From Hamadaea sp013361475 (GTDB taxonomy: Bacteria > Actinomycetota > Actinomycetes > Mycobacteriales > Micromonosporaceae): a DNA stretch of 64,000 nucleotides. The notes beneath the pieces were generated by a model, which saw nothing but the letters and a program-made list of their open reading frames with translations, searched no databases and was not told where the DNA came from. Every line of letters starts with the position of its first letter. The stretch's first letter is position 1. Position numbers and translations under genes: made by a program. The stretch is from contig NZ_JBFAHM010000003.1 of the NCBI RefSeq assembly GCF_040654195.1, forward strand, positions 248,001 through 312,000, read 5' to 3'. Below, in pieces: positions 16,026-25,343 of the stretch.

Positions 16026-17117
16026 GTGAACGACATCCCCTCCCCCCGGGAGCTCCACCGACGAAATCGCGTCAAGCTGCTCATCGCGTCGGCCGGCGCG
16101 ATCGCCCTGGCCGCCGCCTCGATGCTGCTGGCCGGCGTCGCCCACGCCGAGGCAGACCGGACGGTCACCTCCAACACCACCGGTACGCACAACGGCTACT
16201 TCTTCTCGTACTGGAAGGACAACGGCAACGTCACGATGACGCTGGGCGCGGGCGGTAGCTACAGCGTCCAATGGAGCAACATGAACAACATGGTGGTCGG
16301 CAAGGGCTGGAAGCCCGGCTCGAGCCACACCGTGAACTACTCGGGCTCGTTCAGCCCGAACGGCAACGGCTATCTGGCGCTCTACGGCTGGACCACCAAC
16401 CCGCTCATCGAGTACTACATCGTCGAGAACTTCGGCAGCTACAACCCGAGCACGGGCGCCACCCGGCTGGGCTCGGTCACCACCGACGGCAGCACCTACG
16501 ACATCTACCGCACTCAGCGGGTCAACCAGCCGTCGATCATCGGCACCGCGACGTTCTACCAGTACTGGAGCGTCCGGCAGTCGCACCGCAGCAGCGGCAC
16601 CATCGCCACCGCCAACCACTTCAACGCCTGGGCGAGCCTCGGCCTGAACCTCGGCAGCCACGACTACCAGATCATGGCGACCGAGGGATACCAGAGCAGC
16701 GGCAGTTCCAGCATCACGGTCAGCGAAGGCAGCGGCCCCACCTCGCCGAGCCCGAGTGCGACTTCGCCCCGGCCGAGCACGTCGCCCACCTCGGGCGGCG
16801 GCACCGGCGCCTGCAAGGTGACGCAGTCGGTCAACGCCTGGAACAACGGCCTGACCGACAACATCACGATCGCGAACACCGGAACGGCCGCGATCAACGG
16901 CTGGAACCTGAAGTTCACCCTCGCCTCAGGACAGACGATCACGTCCGGCTGGAGCGCCACCTACTCGCCGAGCAGCGGGGCGGTGACGGCGACGAACGTC
17001 AACTACAACGGCTCCATACCACCGGGCGGGTCGACCACCATCGGCTTCCAGGCGACGCATTCCGGCAACAGTGCGAGCCCGACGGGCTTCTCGTTGAACG
17101 GCGCCGCCTGCAGCTGA
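16026..17117 (+). CDS. Secreted endo-1,4-beta-xylanase, GH11 with CBM2
   Basis: This exported enzyme cleaves internal bonds of xylan. The GTG at 16026 follows AAAGGGA and gives 364 residues. A signal peptide (basic start, hydrophobic 17-38, cleavage near AHA-EA at 41) is followed by a GH11 domain, residues 45-235. PLIEYYIVE places the nucleophile at Glu129 and ATEGYQSSG the acid/base at Glu220. A Ser/Pro/Thr linker (235-260) leads to a family 2 carbohydrate-binding module beginning near Cys262 and ending in Cys363, with Trp-rich strands (NGWNLKF, SGWSATYS). Upstream palindromes suggest repression in the absence of xylan products. A strong hairpin follows the stop. Confidence 0.96.
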   Translation: MNDIPSPRELHRRNRVKLLIASAGAIALAAASMLLAGVAHAEADRTVTSNTTGTHNGYFFSYWKDNGNVTMTLGAGGSYSVQWSNMNNMVVGKGWKPGSSHTVNYSGSFSPNGNGYLALYGWTTNPLIEYYIVENFGSYNPSTGATRLGSVTTDGSTYDIYRTQRVNQPSIIGTATFYQYWSVRQSHRSSGTIATANHFNAWASLGLNLGSHDYQIMATEGYQSSGSSSITVSEGSGPTSPSPSATSPRPSTSPTSGGGTGACKVTQSVNAWNNGLTDNITIANTGTAAINGWNLKFTLASGQTITSGWSATYSPSSGAVTATNVNYNGSIPPGGSTTIGFQATHSGNSASPTGFSLNGAACS

Positions 17118-17143
17118 TCAGCGTGGGACTCCGGCGTGAGAAG

Positions 17144-17174
17144 GGGTGCTCGGCGAGCCACTCGCCGAGCACCC
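17144..17174. terminator. Bidirectional terminator hairpin
   Basis: A perfect 14-bp stem (17144-17157 with 17161-17174) closes a 3-base loop between the convergent xylanase and acyl-CoA dehydrogenase genes. There is no T-tract, as is usual in high-GC actinomycetes. Confidence 0.8.
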
Positions 17175-17176
17175 GC

Positions 17177-18334
17177 TCAGAGGACGCCCTTGAGGAGCTG
17201 GCGGGCCATCACGATCCGCTGCACCTGGTTGGTGCCCTCGTAGATCTGGGTGATCTTGGCGTCCCGCATCATGCGCTCGACCGGGAAGTCCTTGGTGTAG
17301 CCGTACCCGCCGAGGACCTGGACCGCGTTGGTGGTGATCTCCATGGCGGCGTCGGAGGCGAAGCATTTGGCGGCCGCGCCGTAGTAGGTGAGGTCGGGCG
17401 CGTTGCGCTCGGAGCGCGCGGCGGCGGCGTACGTCAGCTCCCGGGCGGCGGTGAGCTTCATGCCCATGTCGGCCAGCAGGAACTGGAGTCCCTGGAAGTC
17501 GGCGATCGGCTTGCCGAACTGCTTGCGCTCCTGGGCGTACGCGAGGGCGGCGTCCAGCGCGCCCTGGGCGATGCCGATGGCCTGGGCCGCGATGGTGACG
17601 CGGGTGTGGTCGAGCGTACGCATGGCGGTGGCGAAGCCGGTGCCCTCCGCGCCGATGATCCGGCCGAGCGGGATGCGGACGTTGTCGAGGTAAACCTCGC
17701 GCGTGGGGGAGCCCTTGATGCCGAGTTTGCGCTCGGGCGCGCCGAAGCTGACTCCGGCGTCGGCCTTCTCGACCACGAACGCGGAGATGCCTCGCGTTCC
17801 GCTGTCGGCCGAGGTCTTGGCGAAGACGGTGTAGTACTCCGAGACGCCCGCGTTGGTGATCCAGCGCTTGACCCCGTTGAGTACCCAGTGGTCGCCGTCG
17901 CGTTCGGCCCGGGTCGTCATGCCGGCCGCGTCGCTGCCCGCCTCCGGCTCGGAGAGGCAGTAGGAGAACATCGCGTCGCCTCGGGCGACCGCGGGCAGGT
18001 ACTGCTGCTTCAGCTCGTCCGAGCCGGCCAGCATCACCGGCAGGCTGCCGAGCTTGTTCACCGCCGGGATCAGGGAGCTGGCGGCGCAGGCGCGTGCGAC
18101 CTCCTCGATCACGATCGCGGTGGCGAGTGCGTCGGCTCCGGCGCCGCCGTACTCGGCCGGGATGTGCGGGGCGTGGAAGTCGGCGGCGCGCAGCGCGTCG
18201 TAGCTGGCCTGCGGGAACTCGCCGGTCTCGTCGGCGGCCGCCGCGTGCGGGGCGACCTTGTCCGCGCAGAGGTCGCGCACGGCCTCGCGGATGGCGACGT
18301 GCTCCTCGGAGAGCTGGTAGAGATCGAAAGACAC
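17177..18334 (-). CDS. Acyl-CoA dehydrogenase
   Basis: This FAD flavoenzyme of 385 residues introduces the alpha-beta double bond into an acyl-CoA. Visible marks are FSYCLSEPEAGSDAAGM (signature 1), LNGVKRWITNAG and the C-terminal VQVLGGYGYTKDFPVERMMRD signature followed by IYEGTNQVQRIVMARQLL. IYEGTNQ carries the catalytic glutamate in short/branched-chain enzymes. I chose GTG 18334 with GGAGG upstream; the frame is open further. The acyl chain preference is not evident. It stands alone, with a palindrome copy just upstream. Confidence 0.94.
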   Translation of the reverse strand: MSFDLYQLSEEHVAIREAVRDLCADKVAPHAAAADETGEFPQASYDALRAADFHAPHIPAEYGGAGADALATAIVIEEVARACAASSLIPAVNKLGSLPVMLAGSDELKQQYLPAVARGDAMFSYCLSEPEAGSDAAGMTTRAERDGDHWVLNGVKRWITNAGVSEYYTVFAKTSADSGTRGISAFVVEKADAGVSFGAPERKLGIKGSPTREVYLDNVRIPLGRIIGAEGTGFATAMRTLDHTRVTIAAQAIGIAQGALDAALAYAQERKQFGKPIADFQGLQFLLADMGMKLTAARELTYAAAARSERNAPDLTYYGAAAKCFASDAAMEITTNAVQVLGGYGYTKDFPVERMMRDAKITQIYEGTNQVQRIVMARQLLKGVL

Positions 18335-18355
18335 GATGCCTCCGTGAGGTGATCG

Positions 18356-18420
18356 GCATCGGATCACGGTTCTCGGTCGAATCTTGAGCCAAGATTCGAC
18401 CCGGAACCCTGATCCAGCGC
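18356..18420. repeat. Conserved intergenic palindrome, copy 3
   Basis: The left arm is GGATCACGGTTCTCGGTCGA and the right arm ends GAACCCTGATCCAGCGC, with core CGAATCTTG/CAAGATTCG. It lies between divergent genes (acyl-CoA dehydrogenase and UDP-glucose dehydrogenase), where a terminator makes less sense. Confidence 0.85.
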
Positions 18421-18629
18421 TGAGCGGGGTTTGTCGGTGTTACCCGCGGGTAGCTTGGACGGAACTAGCCTAAACGAGGACTCAGGTTTCCGGCGAACCC
18501 GCCCGTCCCGTAGGCTTCCTCGGGCGTCGGGGCGGGCGTACGCTCGCAACGGCCTGAAAACGGCAACTTTCGGCGTTCCTGGCGACGTCTAGCGATGCAG
18601 TGTGATGTTGGAGACGGGAGAATGAAGGC

Positions 18630-20060
18630 GTGACGAACCCAGTGCAGGGCACGTATGTGCCGACGGTCACAGTCACCCCGCCCTCGGGTGCCGCCCGGCC
18701 CCGGTTGACCTTCATCGGCGTCGGCTACCTCGGCGCCACTTACGCGATCTGCTACGCCGAACTCGGCTACGAGGTGCTGGCCGTCGACGTCGACCCCAAG
18801 CGGGTCGAGGATCTGTCGCGCGGCGAGATGCCGTTCCACGAGCCCGGACTCGACGAGCTGCTGAAGCGCAACCTGGCCGCCGGCCGCCTGCGCTTCACCA
18901 CCTCCTATCAGGAGGCGGCCGACTTCGGCGACGTCCACTTCATCTGCGTCGGCACTCCCCAGCGGCTCGACGGCATGGGCGCGGATCTGCGCTACGTCGA
19001 ATCCGCCGTGGTGCCGCTGGCCCAGAACCTGACCCGCAAGGCCCTGATCGTCGGCAAGTCCACCGTCCCGGTCGGCACCGCCGAGTGGGTCGAGCGTCTT
19101 GTCGAGAAGCACGCCGACCCGTCGCTGGGCATCGAGGTCGCGTGGAGCCCGGAGTTCCTGCAGGAGGGCTACGCCGCCGACGACGTCATGCGGCCGAACC
19201 GCGTCGTGTGGGCCGCCAAGACCGAGTGGGCGACCGCGATGCTGCACGCCGCCCACAAGGGCGTCTTCGACCTGGCCTCCACCGAGGACCGCGAGGTCCC
19301 CGTGGTGGCGACCGACTTCGCGACCGCCGAGCTGGTCAAGGTCGCGGCGAACGCCTTCCTCGCCACCAAGATCTCGTTCATCAACGCCATGGCCGAGGTC
19401 TGCGAGGTGGCCGGGGGCGACGTCACGCACCTGGCTCGCGCGCTCGGCTTCGACCCCCGGATCGGCAACCGGTTCCTCCAGTCCGGCGTCGGCTTCGGCG
19501 GCGGCTGCCTGCCCAAGGACATCCGGGCGTTCCAGGCGCGTGCTCAGGAGCTGGGTGCGGGCGAGGCGCTGCGGTTCCTGCACGAGGTCGACCTGATCAA
19601 CCTCCGTCGCCGGGCCAAGGTCGTCCAGCTCGCGGCCGAGCTGCTCGAGCGTCGTCCCGGCCCGGCCGGTCCGGACCTCTCCGGCGCGCGGATCGCGGTG
19701 CTGGGCGCGACCTTCAAGTCCAACACCGACGACGTCCGGGACTCGCCGGCCCTGGCCGTCGCCGGGATGCTCGCCGAGGCCGGGGCCGACGTGCGCGTCT
19801 ACGACCCGCAGGGCACGGAGAACGCCCGCAAGGTGCACCCCGAGCTGGCGTACGAGAAGTCGCTGGGCGAGGCGGTCACCGAGGCCGAGCTGGTGTGCGT
19901 ACTCACCGACTGGGCGGAGTTCCGCAACGCCGACCCGGTGTCGCTCGGCGAGCTGGCCGGTCAGCGCAAGATCATCGATGGCAAGAACTGCCTGGACGCC
20001 GCCGTGTGGACGGCGGCCGGCTGGACCTACCGGGGCCTCGGCCGCCCGGCCGTCGGCTGA
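18630..20060 (+). CDS. UDP-glucose 6-dehydrogenase family protein
   Basis: This 476-residue NAD-dependent enzyme oxidises a UDP-sugar (most likely UDP-glucose to UDP-glucuronate). It has the Rossmann start LTFIGVGYLGATYAICYAELG near residue 27. PVGTAEWVE follows, then the central helix with SPEFLQEGYAADD, and FGGGCLPKD places the catalytic cysteine at Cys293. The C-terminal domain (VLGATFKSNTDDVRDSP) is complete. UDP-mannuronate or GDP-mannose dehydrogenase activity is possible because the family is hard to split by sequence. GAAGG precedes the GTG start at 18630. It probably feeds cell-surface polysaccharide synthesis. Confidence 0.9.
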   Translation: MTNPVQGTYVPTVTVTPPSGAARPRLTFIGVGYLGATYAICYAELGYEVLAVDVDPKRVEDLSRGEMPFHEPGLDELLKRNLAAGRLRFTTSYQEAADFGDVHFICVGTPQRLDGMGADLRYVESAVVPLAQNLTRKALIVGKSTVPVGTAEWVERLVEKHADPSLGIEVAWSPEFLQEGYAADDVMRPNRVVWAAKTEWATAMLHAAHKGVFDLASTEDREVPVVATDFATAELVKVAANAFLATKISFINAMAEVCEVAGGDVTHLARALGFDPRIGNRFLQSGVGFGGGCLPKDIRAFQARAQELGAGEALRFLHEVDLINLRRRAKVVQLAAELLERRPGPAGPDLSGARIAVLGATFKSNTDDVRDSPALAVAGMLAEAGADVRVYDPQGTENARKVHPELAYEKSLGEAVTEAELVCVLTDWAEFRNADPVSLGELAGQRKIIDGKNCLDAAVWTAAGWTYRGLGRPAVG

Positions 20061-20097
20061 ACGGTGCGTCACCGGTAACAGTTTGATCACTCAGCGC

Positions 20098-20128
20098 AGA
20101 GTCGCCCCCCAGATTGTGGGGCGGCTCT
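20098..20128 (+). terminator. Terminator hairpin after the UDP-glucose dehydrogenase gene
   Basis: AGAGTCGCCCC (20098-20108) pairs with GGGGCGGCTCT (20118-20128), with one G-T pair and a 9-base loop. Confidence 0.7.
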
Positions 20129-20218
20129 GTCGCATTCATGGCTAAAAGGGACTGTACAGCCCTCGCTGCGACCGGGCATGCTGGCTTCAACCGGCATGAC
20201 CGCTTCGGAGGTGTTCCC

Positions 20219-23200
20219 TTGGAACAGTCCCCATGCTCGATGTGTGGCAGGCTGCGGGATCCTCTCCAGCGCTGCCCCCACTGCGGCAACACCCCCGAGG
20301 TGCTGGAGGCCGAACTCGCCCGGGTCAACAAGGCGATCGCCGACCTCAACACGCAGGACATGGGGCTGGTCTCCCAGCGCAAGAAGCTGAGCCAGCAACT
20401 CCAGGCCGCGATGCACCAGCGCAACCTGCTCTCCCACGCCGTACAGAAGCAGCAGGCCAAAGCGCAGGCGCCGCGGCAGCGGCGGTTCGGGCGAAAGGCC
20501 GAGGAGCCGACCACCGCGCCGACTCCACCTCCGACGACCCCACCGACCCAGAAGGCCGCACCTGGTCGCCCACCCGGTGGTACGCCCAACCGCCCACCCG
20601 GCCCGGCTGCTTCGCGCCCGGCCGCCGCCACCGGCGGCCGACCGCCGGGCGCTCCCCGGCAGCGGGTCGCCCCGTTGCAGACTCCGCCGCCGGAGACCTC
20701 TCCGCGTACGGTGCAGAACGTCCTGCTGATCCTCGGTGGACTGATGATCGGCGTGGCGGCCGTCGTCTACGCCGCCTTCGCCAGCGGGCTGCGCGCCGGG
20801 GGTGGTCTGCTCGTCCTCAGCCTCGTCACGGTCGCCATGCTCGTCTCGGCGTTCATGCTCATCCGCGTACGCCTCGTGTCGACGGCGGAGACGCTGACCA
20901 CGGTCGGGCTGCTGCTCCTGCCGGTGGACGGATACCTGCTGGCCCAGTTGCCGCCGATCGCGACCTCGTCGGCGTCGTGGTCGCAGATCGCCGGGGCGGT
21001 GTTCGCCGTCACCGCGCTCATCTCTCTCGTGATCCATCGCGTCACACTGCTCAGTTCGGCTCGGTACGGCGTGGTGCTGTTCTTCCAGCCCGTGTTGCCG
21101 CTTTTGGCGTACGACTGGATCAAAGGCCCGGCCGGGCTGGCCCTGATCTTCGCCGTGCTGGCCTTGGGCAACGCGGTGGTCGCGCGCGCGGTCGAGCTGT
21201 CGCACCGCGAGCCGCTCCAGATCGGCGGTGAGCACCCGATCCGCCACCCACAGGTGCTGGAAGGCGCGTGGTCGAGCTTCTGGCTGCGCGAGCTGGCGTG
21301 GGGCCTGCACGGCGTGGCCGTGCTGGCCGGTGTCTCTTATGGACTTGTCGCGACCTGGCAGGCGACCGACGCGCCCTCCGCCGCCCGGGGTGGCGCGACG
21401 CTCCTGCTCTCCTGCGCGGTCGGCCTCCTCGGCGCGCTGATGGTGCGGACCAAGCCGTTGCCGGATCTGGCCGCCGGTGCGCTGACCCTGGCCTGGATCG
21501 TCGTGGCCGGACGGGTCGCGTCGTTGGCCGCGCCGGGGCAGACGCTGCTCGTGCTGGCGGGTGCGTTGGTGGTGACCGGGCTCGCCATCCGGGTGATTCC
21601 GGCGTCGGCCCGGCGCGGACCCCAGATCGCGTCCACAGTGGCCGTCGCCGCCGTCGGCGCGTTCGTCCTGGGCCAGGCGGTACGCGCGGCGCTCGGCCCG
21701 ATCCGCGCGGGCCTGCCGATCTGGAACGGCCGTACGCCAGAGGAGTACCAGGCGATTCTGCACAGCGCCGGTTCGGGCGCGGGTGCGTCGCTGGTCGGCA
21801 CGGTCGCGTTGGCCGCCGTCGCGGCCGGACTGGCGTTGCCGCCGTCGTTCCGCCGGGAGGTCGCGGTGGGCGGCGCGGCCCTCGCCGGACTGGCCGCGCC
21901 CGCGTCGTTGCTGCTCACGCCGTCGGCGACGCTGTGGGTGCTGACTGCGGTGGCGGTCGGCATCGCGGCGGTCGGCATCGGCGTCGGTTCGGTGCAGGTG
22001 TCGTCGCGGCCCGATCGGCCGGAACAGTCCGATGTCGAGAGTGAGGAGGAGGCGCCGGCTCCGGCGGAGCAACGGCCGCAGAGCGCGTTCGCCCGATTCC
22101 TGTCGCCCCGCTCGGGCAAGCTCGCCGATCAGTGGTTCGGCGCGCCCGAGCCGCAGCGGGCGATTCCCGGCGGCGGACTCGGGGCGACGACTCCGCGATC
22201 GGCGCGGGCGCACGCGATCGCGGCGGCGGTGGTCGGAGTGGTGGCCATCGTGGCCTCCCTGACCGGTCCGGGCGCGACCGCCGGTGTGCTCGCCGCCATC
22301 ACCGCCGCGGGCGTGATCCTCGCGTTGGCACAGCGGATCCTGCCCAGCCCGGAGGCTCGGGCCGGGCGTGCCGTGCCACGCCGGCCGGTCACCCAGATCA
22401 TCGGTGACACCTGCGCCGGAGCCGCCGCCTTCGCCGCGCCGTCCGCCGTCGCGGCCACCATCGTCAGCCTCGCGCCGGGTGTGCTGCCGTCGGTGCCGCT
22501 GATCGCGGCGGCGCTGACCGCCAGCGGCACCCTCGGCTATGTGGCGATCCGTCAGGTGGCCCACCGCGAGATCGGGCTGCCGGTCGCGATCGGCAGCGGT
22601 CTCGGCGCACTCGTCATCACGCTGGCGACGTTCGGGGCCAAGGGCGCGGGGTTCGCCGACACCCTGGTCGCCACGCTGCTCCTCGTCGCCGCGGTGCTCC
22701 TGATCCTGAGTTCCTCCATCGACTCCGGGATCCGGGCCGACCGGATGTACGACGGGGCCGACTACGCCGCCGCCATGGTGGTCGCGGGCGCGATCGCGGC
22801 GGTCACCCGGGGCGTCTCCCTCGTGCTGCCGGACAGCTGGCTGGTCGCGGCGGCGTTGATGGTGCTCGCGGCGGCGGCCGGCATCCGGTCGATGCCGGCC
22901 GACTGGCGGCGCGGACCGGTGCTCGGCGCCAGCGCGGCCGGCCTGGTCGTCCTGCTGATCGCGGGGTATCCGGCGCTGATCGGCGGACTCCAGGCGGTCA
23001 CCGTCGAAGGTGGACTGTGGAGTGGGGATCTCGCATCGACCGCAGTTGCCGAGTCGGACCTGGGTTGGCAGGGGCCGCTCGCGCTCCTCGCGCTCGCGGG
23101 CGCGGCGGCGATCGGGATGCCCCGGCCGCGCAACTACGACGCCGCGGCGGTCTGCGTCGGGCTGGCCACCGTCGGCACCCCCGCCGCGTTGCACTGGCCG

Positions 23201-25237
23201 TGGTGGTCCCCGGTCGTCCTGGGCCTGGTCATCGCCGCCGCGTACGCCATCTCGGCGCCGGTCGCGAAGGATCCCCGAGCCGGCTACGCGCGCATCGCGG
23301 TGGCCATCGCGTTGGCGTTCTACGCCGTCGGAGCAGCCCTCGTACGCCCCTGGACGACGGCGGCGGCGTTGGGCGTACTGGCGTTGGTGAGTCTGGTGGT
23401 GCTGGCGTTGTCGGCGTACCAGCACGCGACGACCGCCCTCGGCACCGTCCGGACGTCGCATCTCGGCACGGTCGGCGGCATCGGCACGGTCGGCGTCCTG
23501 CTGGCCGCCCCGGCGGCGGTGGCGGTGCTGGCGTACATGGTCCACGGAGGACAACCGGACACGCGGCAGATCGTGTTGACCGCCTCGCTCGCCACCGTCT
23601 CGGTCGGGCTGGCGTTGGCCGGGGCCGCCCGGAAGGTGATCGCGGGCTACCTCGGCTGGGTCACCGTCGGCGTCAGCGTCGCGGGGACCGCCATCGCGAT
23701 CGGTGAGATCACCGGTCCCCGACCCACCGGCGTCTTCGCCGCCACGGCGGTGCTGCTGGCCGTCCTGTCCGAGCTGCTGCGGGCGCCCACCGTCACGCGG
23801 GAACGCCCGCTGTCGCGGCTCTGGAGCCAGGCGCGCGACCGCTGGCGGCTGCCCGACTATCCGGCGGCCGGTGCGTTCGCCGCGGCGGCGTTGCCCGCGC
23901 TGCTCGCGGTCGTCGCCCTCTGGCCGCTCCTCGTGGCCGCGCTCACCAAACCGTTCCAGACCGTCGGCCATATCTGGGCAGGCGTACCGGAGGCGACGGC
24001 CACCGCGGCGTCCGCGACCGGCCCCAGCGCCGCCTTGACCGCGCTGCTGCTCACGGCGGCGGCCGGCCTGGCCGCGGTCGGCTTCGGCGGTGGGGCCAAC
24101 CGGGCCGTCGCCCGGATCACGCCGGTCTTCGCGCTCGCTCTCTTGATCATTCCGTACGCCTTGCGCCTGAGCTGGAATTCGGCGGTCCTCGCCGGGCTGA
24201 CCGTGTTCACGGTGTGCATGCTGGGCGTGGCGCTCACCGAACCGCCCACCGACGCGGAGAGCGACCGCTCGCTGCGTACGGCGCGGGTGGCGATCGTCCT
24301 CATGGGACTGATCGGGGGCAACGCCGGCCTGGCGGGCGCGTTGGCGACGCCGGAGATGACGATCTTCACCTTCGGCGGCGCGGTCGCCGTCGGAGCCACC
24401 GCCGCTCTCGGTGGGAAGACGCAGCTGGCCCGCATCCTCGGCTGGCTCGGCGCGGCCGTCGCAGGCGAGCTGTTCATGATGTCGGTCAGCCTGCATCTGG
24501 GGCTCACGCGGTTCTGGACTGCGCTCGGCGTACTCGCCGTCGGCGCGGTCCTCATCATCGGCGCGGCGCTGCTGCCCCGGTTCGCCAAGCGGGAGGCCCG
24601 GCCGGAGGCGGCCGCGGTCGAATGGGCCGGTCACTTCGCCGCGCTCATCGCGCTCGTGCTCGCCCTGGAGTCGCCCGTCACCGTCGGGGTCCTGCTCGCG
24701 GCGTGGAGCGCCGTCCTCGGCATCGCCGCCGGGCGGCCGACGCACACCGAGAACCAGCGACGGGCGTACTTCTGGGCCAGCGCGGGATCGGCCATCGCCG
24801 CGTGGTGGCTGTTCGCCCAGAACGCGCAGGTCGCCCAGCCGGAGGCGTACACGTTGCCGTTCGCCCTCGTCGTGCTGCTCGTCGGCGCGATCGAGCTGCG
24901 GCGGCGGCCGGACCTGGGCTCGCGGGCGGCCTTCACGCCGGGGCTGGTCGCGGCGTTCGGGCCGACCCTCGTCCTGGTCCTGGTCAAGACCGACCCGGTC
25001 CGGGAGGGCATCCTGCTCGTCGCGGCGGTCGCGACGGTGATCTACGGCTCGATGAAACGCGAACGAGCCCCGATCGAGGTCGGCACGATCGTCGCGATCA
25101 TCACGGCGTTGCACGCGTTGACGCTGGCCTTCAGCGCCTGGGTGATCATGATCCCGCTCGGCATCCTCGCCCTGGTGCTGGGCGCCAACAGCGAACGCCG
25201 CCGACGCCTCAGCGAAGGCCTCCAGAAAATGCGCTAA
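20219..25237 (+). CDS. Giant polytopic membrane protein with N-terminal zinc ribbon
   Basis: This is a protein of about 1,672 residues. The TTG start at 20219 follows GGAGG by 7 bases; upstream codons of the open frame overlap the terminator. The N-terminus has two CxxC pairs (CSMCG and CPHCG) forming a probable zinc ribbon. A coiled coil of about 60 residues follows (NKAIADLNTQDMG, QRKKLSQQLQAAMHQ), then a Pro/Ala/Gly-rich linker to about residue 160. After that comes an almost unbroken series of hydrophobic segments to the C-terminus, which I would count as roughly 35-45 membrane helices. There is no catalytic motif. The ribbon and coiled coil probably face the cytoplasm. I do not recognise a function; it is not a transporter family I can name. 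Confidence 0.75.
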   Translation: MEQSPCSMCGRLRDPLQRCPHCGNTPEVLEAELARVNKAIADLNTQDMGLVSQRKKLSQQLQAAMHQRNLLSHAVQKQQAKAQAPRQRRFGRKAEEPTTAPTPPPTTPPTQKAAPGRPPGGTPNRPPGPAASRPAAATGGRPPGAPRQRVAPLQTPPPETSPRTVQNVLLILGGLMIGVAAVVYAAFASGLRAGGGLLVLSLVTVAMLVSAFMLIRVRLVSTAETLTTVGLLLLPVDGYLLAQLPPIATSSASWSQIAGAVFAVTALISLVIHRVTLLSSARYGVVLFFQPVLPLLAYDWIKGPAGLALIFAVLALGNAVVARAVELSHREPLQIGGEHPIRHPQVLEGAWSSFWLRELAWGLHGVAVLAGVSYGLVATWQATDAPSAARGGATLLLSCAVGLLGALMVRTKPLPDLAAGALTLAWIVVAGRVASLAAPGQTLLVLAGALVVTGLAIRVIPASARRGPQIASTVAVAAVGAFVLGQAVRAALGPIRAGLPIWNGRTPEEYQAILHSAGSGAGASLVGTVALAAVAAGLALPPSFRREVAVGGAALAGLAAPASLLLTPSATLWVLTAVAVGIAAVGIGVGSVQVSSRPDRPEQSDVESEEEAPAPAEQRPQSAFARFLSPRSGKLADQWFGAPEPQRAIPGGGLGATTPRSARAHAIAAAVVGVVAIVASLTGPGATAGVLAAITAAGVILALAQRILPSPEARAGRAVPRRPVTQIIGDTCAGAAAFAAPSAVAATIVSLAPGVLPSVPLIAAALTASGTLGYVAIRQVAHREIGLPVAIGSGLGALVITLATFGAKGAGFADTLVATLLLVAAVLLILSSSIDSGIRADRMYDGADYAAAMVVAGAIAAVTRGVSLVLPDSWLVAAALMVLAAAAGIRSMPADWRRGPVLGASAAGLVVLLIAGYPALIGGLQAVTVEGGLWSGDLASTAVAESDLGWQGPLALLALAGAAAIGMPRPRNYDAAAVCVGLATVGTPAALHWPWWSPVVLGLVIAAAYAISAPVAKDPRAGYARIAVAIALAFYAVGAALVRPWTTAAALGVLALVSLVVLALSAYQHATTALGTVRTSHLGTVGGIGTVGVLLAAPAAVAVLAYMVHGGQPDTRQIVLTASLATVSVGLALAGAARKVIAGYLGWVTVGVSVAGTAIAIGEITGPRPTGVFAATAVLLAVLSELLRAPTVTRERPLSRLWSQARDRWRLPDYPAAGAFAAAALPALLAVVALWPLLVAALTKPFQTVGHIWAGVPEATATAASATGPSAALTALLLTAAAGLAAVGFGGGANRAVARITPVFALALLIIPYALRLSWNSAVLAGLTVFTVCMLGVALTEPPTDAESDRSLRTARVAIVLMGLIGGNAGLAGALATPEMTIFTFGGAVAVGATAALGGKTQLARILGWLGAAVAGELFMMSVSLHLGLTRFWTALGVLAVGAVLIIGAALLPRFAKREARPEAAAVEWAGHFAALIALVLALESPVTVGVLLAAWSAVLGIAAGRPTHTENQRRAYFWASAGSAIAAWWLFAQNAQVAQPEAYTLPFALVVLLVGAIELRRRPDLGSRAAFTPGLVAAFGPTLVLVLVKTDPVREGILLVAAVATVIYGSMKRERAPIEVGTIVAIITALHALTLAFSAWVIMIPLGILALVLGANSERRRRLSEGLQKMR

Positions 25238-25263
25238 CTCCGGTGCGCGCCGTCCCTTGTGAG

Positions 25264-25326
25264 CGCTGGATCAGGGTTCCCGGTCGAATCTTGCATCAAG
25301 ATTCGGCCCAGAACCCTGATCCAGCG
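25264..25326. repeat. Conserved intergenic palindrome, copy 4
   Basis: The left arm CGCTGGATCAGGGTTCCCGG and the right arm ending CCCTGATCCAGCG surround CGAATCTTGCATCAAGATTCG. It lies between convergent genes. Confidence 0.88.
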
Positions 25327-25343
25327 TCGAGGGTCTGCAGTGA

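Noticed and set aside
20087..25114. Open frame of about 1,675 codons on the minus strand opposite the giant membrane protein
   Set aside because: It is Arg/Asp/Gln-rich low-complexity translation typical of the antisense of GC-rich hydrophobic genes, with no domain or ribosome-binding site; the plus-strand frame has a zinc ribbon and membrane helices.
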